NCBI GenBank assembly: GCA_008477525.1
Contig: SPDT01000006.1
Span: 1,949,501-2,013,500, forward strand
Direction of reading: 5' to 3'
Length of the DNA: 64,000 bases
Source of the DNA: Hypomyces perniciosus
Taxonomy: Eukaryota; Ascomycota; Sordariomycetes; Hypocreales; Hypocreaceae
The position numbers and the translations under genes were made by a program. Of this stretch, positions 11,844 to 22,822 are shown one piece after another. Position 1 is the stretch's first letter. Every line of letters starts with the position of its first letter. The notes under the pieces were generated by a model, which saw nothing but the letters and a program-made list of their open reading frames with translations, had not been told where the DNA came from and did no database searches.

Positions 11844-14409
11844 ATGCCTGTCATAACCATGACCAGTGCTTCAACCAAACTTGGCCATGGATTGGCCAAA
11901 GTCCTCGGAATCAAACTCGAGGGCCAAAATGGTCAGGATCATGATGATCTCACCACCAGAGGAGAGACTATCATGTCAACTCGAGCGACTGACAGCTTCA
12001 TCGAAGGTCCACCAACGACGGCTGAGTGGCTTCATGACCAGTTGCCTTCAGGCACTGAGACATACTACTATGCCAAATCTCTATTCCCCTTCCTCCAGTG
12101 GATCTCCCACTACAATCTCCAGTGGCTGGCTGGAGATGTCGTGGCTGGTATTACCGTTGGTGCTGTCCTAGTGCCTCAAGCCATGGCGTATGCCTCACTG
12201 GCCACTCTGGAGCCTCAGTTTGGCCTATATTCGTCAGTCATTGGCCCCGCAACCTACTGGATTTTTGGTACCTCCAAGGATATCTCAATAGGTCCTGTGG
12301 CTGTCTTGTCTACAGTGGTGGGAACCGTGGTACAAGATGTGAATGCTTCAGGCCACCAAACATACCCTGCCCATGTTATCGCTACAGCATTTTCCATCAT
12401 TACAGGGAGTATAGTTCTCGGGCTTGGCCTCCTTCGTCTTGGTTGGATTGTCGATCTCATCTCTCTTACCTCCTTATCCGCTTTCATGACGGGCTCTGCC
12501 ATCACTATTGCTGTGAGCCAACTCCCTGCTCTTCTCGGCGTCACAGGCTTCTCAAACCGAGACCCGCCCTACAGGGTCGTCATCAACACTCTCAAGCATC
12601 TACCAGAAACCAAGCTCGATGCTGCCATTGGCCTCACTGCCCTCTTCTTCCTCTACCTCATCCGCTACATCCTGACACAGTCTGCTGAGAGGTTTCCTGC
12701 CCATAAGCGCATCATTTTCTTTACCAATACCATGCGGTCAGTTTTTGTGATCGTGCTATATACTCTGGTGAGTTGGTTGGTCAATAGGAGCCGAAAAGAC
12801 CCGCTCTTCCATGTCCTAGGAGTTGTTCCAAAGGGTGAGCACTTCCCTATATTCTCTCTTGAAACTTCGTGCGGCCTATCTGACAACAATATAACTAGGT
12901 TTCAAGAACGCGGGTATTCCTGAAATGAATAACGGTATCATCTCAAGTTTTGCGAGTCATCTGCCCGCCGGTATTATTGTGATGTTGGTGGAACACGTTG
13001 CCATCGCCAAGTCCTTTGGAAGAGTCAACAACTACACAATCGATCCGTCGCAAGAAATGGTGGCCATCGGCATGACCAACATGTTAGGCTGCTTCCTAGG
13101 CGCGTATCCCAGTACAGGGTCATTTTCTCGCACAAGCATAGCAGCAAAAGCCGGTATCCGCACACCCGCCTCGGGAATCATCACAGGAGCCGTGGTACTT
13201 TTGGCCACGTACTTTTTGACAGCGGTTTTCTACTATATTCCAAGTGCTGTCCTTTCAGCCGTTATTATTCACGCTGTTGGCGACCTTATTACAACCCCAA
13301 ACACTCTGTATCAATTTTGGAGAGTGTCTCCTTTGGAGGTGCTCATCTTTTTGGTCGGTGTGTTTGTCAGTATCTTTGCACAGATAGAAGATGGGCTGTA
13401 CGCAACTGTATGCATTTCTGCCGCTATTCTCATCTACCGCATTTTGAAGGCGCGCGGACGTTTCCTCGGCAAGGTCAAGGTTCACTCTGTCCTTGGCGAT
13501 CATATCATAGGAGATGATCATAGGCAGCTGATTGGAGAGTATGGCACCTTTAACAACAGGGCTGAGAATGCGGCCAGGAATATCTTCCTCCCCCTTAACC
13601 ACGGAGATGGTTCAAACCCGGAGGTAGAGTTGGAGAACCCATATGATGGAGTCTTCATATATCGTTTCTCAGAAGGGTTCAACTACCCTAACGCAAACTT
13701 CACCCTGGATTATCTGACGAACTACGTCTACGAAAATACACGCCGAACCAGTTCCGAGACGTTTGAGCGGAACGGGGATAGGCCATGGAACAATCCTGGG
13801 CCTAGCAAACCTGGAAAAGCGCGAGAGGAACCGGAACATGGCCAAAAATCCACCTTAAAGGCCATCATCCTCGACTTTAGCTCTGTCAACAATGTGGATG
13901 TCACCTCCGTCCAGCGCCTGATCGATATTCGCAATCAGCTCGACTCGTACGCATCCCCGGACGTCGTGGACTGGCATTTTGCATGCATCAACAATCGATG
14001 GACTAGACGAGCCCTTGTTGCCGGAGGCTTTGGTATTCCTACGAAGCCTTTAGATGGCATTCCACACAGGTGGAAGTCCATCTTCAGCGTTGCAGAAATT
14101 GGTGGAAAAGATTCGGCTGCAGCGGCTGCAGAGGAGTATGCTATCAGACGAGAATCCATGAAGGTCCTACGGCCAGTGGACGAGGAAATGCCAAAGGAAG
14201 AAATCAGCGTGGATGAGGAGGAAGTCGTCACTCCATCGAGCAGTGTTTTGGAGAAACAAGGAGCAACGCCAGAGCTGAAGCATAAACGCAAGGGGGCTGT
14301 GATTAGTGGGCTCGATCATCCCCTGTTCCATGCAGATTTGACGAGTGCGTTGCAGAGCGCCATTGCAAATGTAGAGGCTAGACAAGAGGTGAGAGCAACT
14401 GGCCATTGA
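11844..14409 (+). CDS. SulP-family sulfate permease
   Basis: Exons are 11844-12834 and 12899-14409, giving 833 aa. The single intron is 64 nt and joins PKG to FKNAGIPEMN in frame. An N-terminal cytosolic region of about 90 residues precedes the SulP signature GDVVAGITVGAVLVPQAMAY and GLYSSVIGPATYWIFGTS. About a dozen hydrophobic segments follow up to roughly residue 500. GSFSRTSIAAKAG is conserved. A STAS domain occupies about residues 578-732, with the ILDFSSVNNVDVTSVQ core. The size and N terminus fit fungal proton-coupled sulfate permeases such as yeast Sul1/Sul2 and Neurospora cys-14. It should act at the plasma membrane in sulfur assimilation. Which sulfate-permease paralogue this is cannot be told from sequence alone. 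I found no obvious sulfur-regulator site upstream by eye. Confidence 0.88.
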
Positions 14410-15229
14410 ATGGAACTTACTCTCGGTGGGGGGTATTCGACTTTGGATTGCATAGCGGTTGCCAAGGCACTTCGTAAAGGAGCCGGAGTTTAGCATGTTA
14501 GATATTAGATACCATACACTACGAATTGACGACCTTCCTTTTAGCAGCTTGCTTGTTATACATTTCAACTTGCACCTTGACCCATTGAGGAAATTCCGTC
14601 GGTGTACGTCGGTCCTCCTAACACTGCCCCCGATTACTGCTAGTATGATGTTCATAACCCACTCTCGCCTCTGCACAAGCAGCGCCGTCTTCAGATCTTC
14701 AATAGACGCAAGCCTTTCAGAAGTCAGGATTGAAGAATAGGGGTGTTCTCTCAACTTGCTTGAGTGAAGTTCAGGCTAAACCCACCACTAATTAGCTGGC
14801 AATAGAGGAGGGATACCCCCAGTACTCTGCCACCAATAACATCTCTCTTCAAATCACTCAATCGTTATCTACATAGTTGGGTCGTATGAGGCTTCTAGTG
14901 AGGCCTCTGAGACGCACCTGAGTGGGGTACTATACGTCACCCTGAGCTTAAATCAACGACAGCATGGAATTGGTATGAGCAGACAACTGACAATGAAACT
15001 AATGCACAAGATCATCATGTTGCAAGAATTGGTGGTGGGTTTTAATATCGCGGATGAACGCGTGACGTTATTTGCATGGAAGGGAACGATAGCCCCTTTT
15101 TTGCAAGACAGTTTGGAAAGCACGGAGTACCTAGGTACATAGCCCCGTTATTTGGTTCACGCCTCATCTCTCCAAATCCATCGCATCCATCATCATATAC
15201 TACTCCTTCGCGTCCCTCTTTCTACCAAA
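14410..15229. other. intergenic region between sulfate permease and Wss1-like gene
   Basis: 3' end of the permease and promoter of the next gene. One partial motif copy (cggagta, 15123-15129) precedes the Wss1-like start by about 100 bases. No other feature is seen. Confidence 0.5.
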
Positions 15230-16775
15230 ATGCCGATCGGGATCCAAAGACTGAATGCGAAGCAATCCCAGCCAAACCCCCATATAGTCTTCATAAAACC
15301 ACTGAAAGGCCCAGACGAGAAAATCGCCCAGGGCTTTTTGGAAAGAATTGCCGCGCAATGCCGTAAGTCGATGCGTGAATCCCTTCAGTCATCCATCAAC
15401 ACACATGAGCACTCACGCTGACAGCACGCCAGTCCCGATCATGCGTGAACACCACATTCATGTCATGTCCTTGGAAGAGTTCCCTCCAAACAGGGAATTT
15501 GTTGGCCGTAACTTTAATGCCGGCGAGGTCATTCAGCTGGTTCTCAAGTCACCGGGGAGTGGTCGTTGGCTCCCGTTCAACTATGTTCAGATGGTCATGA
15601 TGCATGAGCTGGCTCATTGCAAACAGATGAACCACTCGCGGGCCTTCTGGGCAGTGCGGAATCAATATGCTGCGCAGATGCAGGGCCTATGGTCAAAGGG
15701 CTACAAAGGCGATGGTATCTGGGGCAGAGGAACCAGATTAGGAGCTGAAGAATGGGAGAGGAATCTCGTACGAGCAGACGAAGTGCTTCCGGAGCATCTC
15801 TGCGGCGGCACATACCGCTCTCGGAAGGGGAAAAGAAAGGCAAAGCCAGTTCTGACATATCAAGAGAGAAAAGAACGGAGGATAGAAAAGAAGTTTGGCA
15901 AAAATGGCATGGCACTCGGCGCAGACGACGAAGTCAAGGTCAAGTTGGAAAAAGGCAAACGCGTCCAGGCTAAGCCGAGGGTGGCAAGTAGTGCAAGGGG
16001 CCGAGAGCTTCGTGCTGCAGCGGCGTTGGCCCGTTTCGAGCAAAACACTGACGATAAGTCAGAGATTAAGAAAGGGGAAGAGACGGATTCAGATGATACA
16101 AGTGACTACGAAAGTGGCGATTTGCAAGATACCAAAGATGCCGTCGATATCGACGGCACCAGGCTTGTGGATAAAAATGGAAGGGGCTTGGTCAAGGTGT
16201 GCGAGGACGAAAACGTGGATGACCAGGAGGCGAAAACGGAACTGGATGAATTACAGAATATGTTTGGCAATACGGGGTTCAAGGGGTTCAAGAGAGTGTC
16301 TCCTGAATTGTCGAACGCCGTTTCTTCAATGAGCACATCTCGGCGATCAGTGAAGCAGGAGGAAGACCAGGAAACATTCATCAAACCCGAGGGTGAAAAC
16401 TATCAGAATTCACCAAAACTCTCTGATATTCCAGTCCTCAAGCCAGCAACTCCGGCTAGGTTGGATAAGTTGGATACAGTTCAGCATGATCGCCTCCCAA
16501 AGGCAGAGGAAAGACCCATCACAGTCCCACCAGCTGGATCTCAGACATGCGAAGAGGCAACGAATCATTGTTCGACGTGCTCTTTTGCTAATGCTGACGG
16601 GGCCGTTACCTGCACCATGTGCTCCAATGTTCTCAGTCCGTCCCAGACGCCAGGTGCATGGCGATGCTCTCATGCATCATGTATAAACACAGCATATATG
16701 AACTCTGGAGACTGCGGCATGTGTGGGCTATGTGGGCAAAGAAGGAAATCAGGTACGACAGAAACTGGAAAGTAA
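15230..16775 (+). CDS. WSS1: Wss1-like WLM-domain metalloprotease (DNA-protein crosslink repair)
   Basis: Exons are 15230-15362 and 15433-16775, giving 491 aa. The 70-nt intron splices the first 44 codons to a frame that otherwise lacks a plausible start. The WLM fold is clear: MPIGIQRLN at the N terminus, NREFVGRNFN, and the zinc-protease motif MHELAHCKQMNHS (HExxH plus a third His) near residue 102. The middle is acidic and low complexity. The C terminus (about 423-481) has two Cys-rich fingers: a RanBP2-like CSTCSFAN..CTMC and a second CSHASC..CGMCGLC. In yeast, Wss1 cleaves SUMO-modified proteins crosslinked to DNA, working with Cdc48. SUMO-interaction or Cdc48-binding motifs were not assigned. 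Confidence 0.87.
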
Positions 16776-17193
16776 AGCGCAACGACTGAGAACGCAAATT
16801 AATACTAGGTACGAAGTACTATTGTGATTTCACAATCCCAACATGTTCCTAAATCGAAATCGAATGACGATCCTGTTTCAGGGTCCTTGTGTGAACCTTG
16901 TTTAATATGCGACCACAGTCATTTTATGTCTTATTGCCAGCTTGGACAAATCACAGAGTACTACCATGACTATCACCACTAACAACATTGTCTTAAGTCG
17001 CAATCTCTTCCCAGCCATAGCGGTCGGTCTTGATCGGCAGTTGTGGCTGTTGCCGCCACCAACCAGCAGTACCTACTAGGTAGGTATCCATCGAGAGGTT
17101 CCAATGGCGTCAAGAGAGTCTCGCATTCCCAGCTAAGCTCAGCATATGGAAATGGAAGTGCTGCATGCTCAATCACTGGAGCGACGCAGACGT

Positions 17194-17232
17194 CAGCAGA
17201 GTGACAAAGGCAGCAGAGTGACAAAGGCAGCA
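17194..17232. repeat. 17-bp tandem duplication
   Basis: The unit cagcagagtgacaaagg occurs at 17194-17210 and 17211-17227, followed by a partial cagca. The two copies are identical, which suggests a recent slip or duplication. It lies in non-coding DNA. Confidence 0.9.
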
Positions 17233-18129
17233 TGTCAGCTAGTGGAAATAGGAACATTCTGCAAATGAGAGCCAAAACTGCCGGCCAGCATGACGAGATG
17301 GCGGCTTAGCTGAGCTTGAGCGGCAGCATCCAGCTATCCAACAGTGCGAGGGCTGCCTAACACAGACCCTTGGCGAATATGAGACGGTGAGGTTTGCTGC
17401 GTCGGCAGTGGAAGAGGATGCCACCATCACATTGTACAAGAAACAACGGATGCGGTGTACGAAGTATGGAGTATGCATACATGATACGATAACGGCAGCA
17501 TGTTCCAGGGGCAGCCTGTCAGCGAGGAGCATCGATTGGAAACGCAACTACTATTTCGTTAAGCTTTACCCCTATGAATCTATGGGGGAGCGCCAGCAAG
17601 TTTCAAGACTCGCCAGCCAGTGGTCGTCGAGCAAAAAAGAAAAGAGTACCTTTAGCTGACCGCTATATCCTGACGGTTGATGTTGGTATATCTGACGGTT
17701 CGTGGAATCGCCAGATCTTTGATGGTACGACTCCGTACTAGGATGACCTATGATGGCCTACAAGTGACAAGCAGTCCCTCCTTTCCAGGTCGCTAGTTGT
17801 CTCTTGGGATCTTGACAGCGTGTTTCTATTTCGATGGAACGCAACGGGGCCGGTCCAAACCCTGATTGGAGGCGGCGCCTCTTGGTGGCTAGTGACCGGT
17901 GAACTGAACGAGATGATGAATGGTTTGGCCACCACCGGAAGTGGGAAGATTCGGGCAGGCCTGCATATCTCCGAAGCGACTGCTATTTCGAGAACAGGTC
18001 CTGACGAGGTCTAGACTCTGTGCGAATGGTAAGCGCGCGTATGCATGCGCAAGGTCATGCTTGGGAATGTTGATAGGATACGACAGTGATATCTTGCACG
18101 CAGCCAGCACCAGCACGCTCTGTCAACTG

Positions 18130-18155
18130 TACTCCGTAACTACCTGTACTCCGTA
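18130..18155. repeat. direct pair of TACTCCGTA
   Basis: Exact copies at 18130-18138 and 18147-18155 lie in the same orientation, 8 bases apart. They belong to the dispersed motif family. Confidence 0.85.
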
Positions 18156-18596
18156 TGGCGCGTGGCATTGCATAGGTAGCTTTGCGGGCGCTATCTACTC
18201 GTATCAAGGCGATGATCCTCTGGAAAGAAGATCACGACACACACACTTCCTCTTCTCATCGGCACATCAGGACCATCGCCTCCGCTCGTCTCTGTAGCCC
18301 TGCAAGGCGCAAGGTTCCCCAGCCAGCCAGCCAGCTAATAGCACTACCCCGCAACTTGCGAGATGCTGGCACTTTTGGTGGCGTCGTTTTGATCGAGTGC
18401 TGATTGGCGGCGGGCCGTTGCCGGTTCTATTTAGCTCGGCGCTGCTTGTATTTAGACTCTCGGTGATTGGAGCTATGGATGCTGGTGTTGATGAGGTATG
18501 TTGGCGGAAAAGGGGCGGAGGATAGATAATACTAGTACTCCGTACCTAGGTAGTATCCAAGACCCCGCAAGAAGGAGCACGCACCAACCATGCGTG

Positions 18597-18619
18597 ATTA
18601 CCGAATGAGATTCGGTAAT
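18597..18619. repeat. perfect 10-bp inverted repeat
   Basis: ATTACCGAAT (18597-18606) and ATTCGGTAAT (18610-18619) flank a 3-base loop. The core is CCG-N9-CGG, an inverted CGG triplet of the type bound by Zn2Cys6 dimers; that reading is an inference. It sits in the middle of a gene-poor stretch. Confidence 0.8.
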
Positions 18620-20423
18620 GCCAGAGCTATCAAAGCTTATTGCCTGATGTCAGTGATGCTGTTTGAAGGTTGCGTTATCAGCGAATGATGATGGCCTGCA
18701 TGGTTATCAGTCGGTCAGGTTGCATTTGATGCCAGGCCAGGTCAGTACGAAGTACTCGTACTTGGTACTACCTACGAAGTACTACTTTGTATATAGGTAG
18801 GTAGGTGGGTAAGGTATATAGTGTCTTGGAGCGCGCGTGCGAATAACGCCATGTTGTGCTTGCATGCATGCATGCATGTACGAGTAGCAGCCTTTGCTTG
18901 ACGACTTCTCTATGAATGAATGAATAGAGGTGGTTGTCACATGGAGAGCGAGCTCCTAGACGGATATCAACTCGACATGCATACAATACTCGTACATGCC
19001 GAGGACAGTCAGTGCATTCCTTGGCCAGGACCACCACGGCTAGTGAGCACCGACCATGGAATATCCACACCACCCACCTTTTCTCCCCGCATTGGGGCGT
19101 GAATGTTTGATTTGCGAATCAATGGAAGAGAGAGCACGAGGGTTGCAGACAGCACATAAGCACTAATAATGAATAAATTAATGAACTGATGTGGCGACCT
19201 ATTCTCTTAGCACTAGAACGCTCCAGAAACAATAACACGAGGTAATATAACTACTTCTACTGTTGTGAATACGGAGGAGAACAAAGTATTTTCTTCGGGC
19301 AATTGCTCGAGTCAAGGCTTGATACTACCTACTAGGTACCTAGTACTAAGTAGTGCTAGTAGTAGTACTAGTAGTAGGTACGTACTCCCCCACAAACCCA
19401 CGGGTCTCCATAATTCCATCCACCGGCCCAATCAGATTCGCAATCTCAGATCGGGAGCTTGTTTGCTGGGCCCGTCGACCCACCGATCGCGGCGAAGACG
19501 TCACTGTTTGGGTGTGCTCTCAGTTACGAGTATGGCTTGTCTTTCAACTGCGTCTGTTGACCATTCACATTCTTCTGCGCTCCTCTGCCCAATGGCATGC
19601 AGACTAAAAGGTGCCATTCTATTCAAAACCAACCAAAGGGGCGATCCCATCGTCACAGATAAGGACCTGTCTCTTCTTCCCCGCGTCTTTGTGGGGGGGG
19701 GACCCCTTTTTATAGAGTTGATCGGCAGTATGTATACTCGTCGTGCCTTGAATAATAGTACGGGCGTGAATGTACGAATGTGTTCATCTTATCCAGCCAT
19801 GTGTGCTTCATATCCATGCATCCATCGTATCTACATACCTAGCTTGACTAGCTTGTTGATGAAAGCATCGTGTCAGCACCAGGCACAACGAACGGACAGG
19901 CTGCACACACCACACCCGCCCTCCTCGTTCTTTCGTCTTCTCTCCCAATCAATGCCCGCCTTCGTCTTCTCTTCTTGAATCCGTGTCGTTTTCTCTCTTC
20001 CTTTATCATATCATTTCAGCGCGTTGTTCCCTGTTCGTATTAGGTTGCATGTCCCTCGTGCTTCTTGTAGGTACCTCCGTAGTCGGACCCTGAATCTTCG
20101 GTCTCGCCAAAACATCAATCCGGTCACCCCCCCTCCCTGTTCTCTGAGCATTACGCAACTGGCCACTACACACACCACTTCTCATACTTCTCACACCACC
20201 ACACACCACCTCATCCCACATCTCTTCACCTTCGCCTACAACCTGTTCCTCTCGTGCCTTTTTAAACTCCGGTCTGCCTGCTGCGACCTTCCATCAACGC
20301 TTTCCCTTTTTCTTACTGTCCAACGGCACGTCGTCCACCATAGAAGCGCCAGCTCACTGTGATACTTGCCGGACTGCGTATCTCCTCTATACACCCACGT
20401 GCCGCCCCAGGCACCCACGCCCC

Positions 20424-20653
20424 TCTCCTCTCTCCTCTCTCCTCTCTCCTCTCTCCTCTCTCCTCTCTCCTCTCTCTTCTCTCTACTTCTTCCCTCTACT
20501 TCTTCCCTCTACTTCTTCCCTCTACTTCTTCCCTCTACTTCTTCCCTCTACTTCTTCCCTCTACTACTTCTTCCCTCTACTTCTTCCCTCTACTTCTTCC
20601 CTCTACTTCTTCCCTCTACTTCTTCCCTCTACTTCTTCCCTCTACTTCTTCTC
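20424..20653. repeat. CT-rich leader: 7-bp and 13-bp tandem repeats
   Basis: A (TCCTCTC)n run at about 20424-20478 is followed by about a dozen copies of the 13-bp unit CTACTTCTTCCCT up to about 20653, with one 3-base insertion near 20562. The whole track is pyrimidine on the plus strand. It ends about 180 bases before the start codon at 20832, so it lies in the promoter or 5' leader. Copy number is likely variable between strains. Confidence 0.85.
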
Positions 20654-20831
20654 TCTACCTTCTCTTCTCTTCACTTCTCTTCATCCATTCTATTAGCAAT
20701 CAATCGATCGATCGACGAGCAATCCCCCGCACACAACCTCCAGTATCCAGCAAATCGCCACTCCGAGTCAGCTTTCCGTCTCGTTCGTCCCGACCTATCG
20801 TCTCTTGACTCTCTCCATTTCTCCTCCCATC

Positions 20832-21728
20832 ATGTCGTCTGAGGTCTCTCCTCCCAATGGCGCCGGCTCTGGCCACCGCCGCAGCTCAATCACCCAAGCG
20901 GCCTTGTCCAACCTCTTCCAGCGAGGCGCTCCGACTGCCTCTACTGGGCCTCCATTTCCCAGCGCCACTGGCAACGAACCTCGGGGACGACGCCTGTCCA
21001 TCACTACAATCGGCTTATCCGGCACTTCGCCTACAACAAATACGGCTACCTTCATGCGACGCGGCAGCATGTCCACAAATTCTGATTCTATTGATGAGAA
21101 TGCTATTGAGGACGAGGACGGACCCTTTGGTGGCGCTAGAACCGCCCCTAATACACCTTTTGTCCGTCATATGAGCTTCGGCGGCGGTCCAGCCATGAGA
21201 GGCTACCGCCAAGGCGCGAGCCCTGGTAATGGTAATGCATCTCCTCTGTCATCACACGAACGCAGTCATAGTGGCCACACGACACAGCGGCTTCCACCGC
21301 AGTCTCCGTCACTTTCGCAAGCACAGGGCTCTTCCATCTCTGCTGCTTTGTCTGCAGCCGGACGTCGAGCCAGCCTCAACCAGTCTGCTTCTTCTTTCCC
21401 ACAGGCAAGCCACATCAAGCATCCAAGAGTCTCTTCTGACAATCTCCCTCCTCGCGCAGACCAGTTCGGCTTCAACTGGTCCGAGCAGCTTAGGTCCCGA
21501 GCCGAGAGCTCCGTTACCGGCGCACGCCCTTCCTTCTCTTTCCCCTCTACCACTACCGGTTCCAGCTCTCCACCAAGAGCCAGCGTCCAGCACGACCGTG
21601 CCAGATCCGTCTCTGATATGCCCCAGCCTCCCACTCAGGCATCCTCTGTCAAGCCCAAGCACCAGGAGCGGCCCAAGCCAGATGCTTTCCAGGAGAGAAT
21701 TCTCAAGGGTGATTTTTACATGGACTGA
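20832..21728 (+). CDS. conserved Ser/Pro-rich fungal protein of unknown function
   Basis: A single exon of 298 aa starting MSSEVSPP. The frame is open for nine codons further upstream but has no earlier ATG in that stretch. The protein is low complexity and predicted disordered. It has short conserved-looking islands: SSITQAALSNLFQRG near the N terminus, RRGSMSTNSDSIDENA in the middle, FNWSEQLRSRAESSV, and a C-terminal KPDAFQERILKGDFYMD. Several RRxS-type contexts (RRSS, RRLS, RRGS) could be basophilic kinase sites; this is inference. I recognise this type as a conserved, usually unannotated protein of filamentous ascomycetes, but I cannot assign a role. The long CT-rich leader suggests a strong or regulated promoter. 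Confidence 0.75.
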   Translation: MSSEVSPPNGAGSGHRRSSITQAALSNLFQRGAPTASTGPPFPSATGNEPRGRRLSITTIGLSGTSPTTNTATFMRRGSMSTNSDSIDENAIEDEDGPFGGARTAPNTPFVRHMSFGGGPAMRGYRQGASPGNGNASPLSSHERSHSGHTTQRLPPQSPSLSQAQGSSISAALSAAGRRASLNQSASSFPQASHIKHPRVSSDNLPPRADQFGFNWSEQLRSRAESSVTGARPSFSFPSTTTGSSSPPRASVQHDRARSVSDMPQPPTQASSVKPKHQERPKPDAFQERILKGDFYMD

Positions 21729-22822
21729 GCAGCTTCCTCTTGATTTTACTTTTCAGGAATAACAGCTGTGGCTGCCACCAATCCGTCAAGCCACTGCTTG
21801 ACCCATTGTCGGTGGTCTTGGTGTCCTGATGGCTTTCCAACATTCGCCTACAGTCTCCAAGACTGCCTGATGAGTTCGAGACATGTTTTTTTTCATTGTC
21901 ATCTGGCATTTTCTTCTTTTACCATATTTTTGTTTTCATCTTCTGGCGACATAAACGATGACTGATAGTTCTTCCGTCACGTCAACTACTTGCATGTTCT
22001 GTACGGCTTTTTGGAGGTTACTGGGGTCCGACTGACGAAATGAGTATATTGTGAAATACTGGGGTCGGCTGGGATACGAAATGAAACGAAATGAAATGAA
22101 AATAGCCGCAGGAAACACGGCTCAAGAAATATACAGCCAAAACTGAGGAAATCCGGGCTTTTACAGGAAGCGGCAATAATGGAGAGCGGGGGGTTTGCTA
22201 TTTGGTTCGTGGCTTTGTTGGCATGGTCTGGAATGCAGAATTTGCTTACAGGACCCGATGGTCATGTTGTATCATCATTTATTGTGTGTAGGAGTACGTG
22301 TGAGCATGAGGAAGCGGGGTCAGAGAGTGATTCTGCACGACATGTGCAGTGGTGGATTTGATTCATTGTCCAGATTATGATTTGCTGGTGTCGGCGTCGG
22401 CGTCGGCGGTTTCTGCGCGGAAAGGACATGCGCTTGATGGCCTGTTCCATTCGAGGCTGGGAAGATTGTATAGGTAGAGGAAAGTGAATGGAACCACATT
22501 CTAGAGTTCAACGTGTCACGACTGATGAAACCGAACCATCCGGGTCATAATGGAGCCAATACACGATAATGCCAACCTAAACCTAAACACCTTGTCATTA
22601 TCGTCAAGAGTTTCGTGGCAGAAAAGCTCCAGGTAGTATATACCGTACTCTGTACATTATGCCCTATTGACGGTGCGTTTTCCTATTTGGCCATGTTGGT
22701 ATTAGTATCTCGACAACATAACAAGACAAGACCCCGTTGCAGTAGGTATACTCTATGCTCCAAGCCAGGAAATGCATGCAAAAAATCACACCCAACTCCG
22801 ATGCCATAGCCCCTGCTTCCCA
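21729..22822. other. convergent 3' intergenic region
   Basis: It lies between the Ser/Pro-rich gene (+) and the Zn2Cys6 gene (-). A short GAAAT-type run occurs near 22077-22100 and a GTCGGC run near 22390-22410. No gene is supported. Confidence 0.45.

Larger units (their letters stand above)
16776..20831. other. 4-kb gene-poor interval with motif copies and simple repeats
   Basis: No coding region is supported. It contains exact TACTCCGTA copies at 18130, 18147 and 18536, several TACGAAGTA copies (near 16810, 17460, 18748, 18775), a 17-bp tandem duplication (17194-17232), a perfect inverted repeat (18597-18619), a TGCA run near 18860-18879, a G8 run near 19691, and the CT-rich leader of the downstream gene. 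The 237-codon frame at 19265-19978 lacks conserved features. Confidence 0.5.

Noticed and set aside
18860..18879. TGCA run as a mobile element end
   Set aside because: A simple tetranucleotide run with no paired end, target duplication or open frame nearby.
19265..19978. 237-codon plus-strand open frame
   Set aside because: Composition follows the intergenic motif-rich DNA; no conserved block and no matching exons.
20359..20842. Two long frames encoding Ser/Leu/Phe repeats
   Set aside because: They are translations of the CT-rich minisatellite and end at or overlap the real start at 20832.
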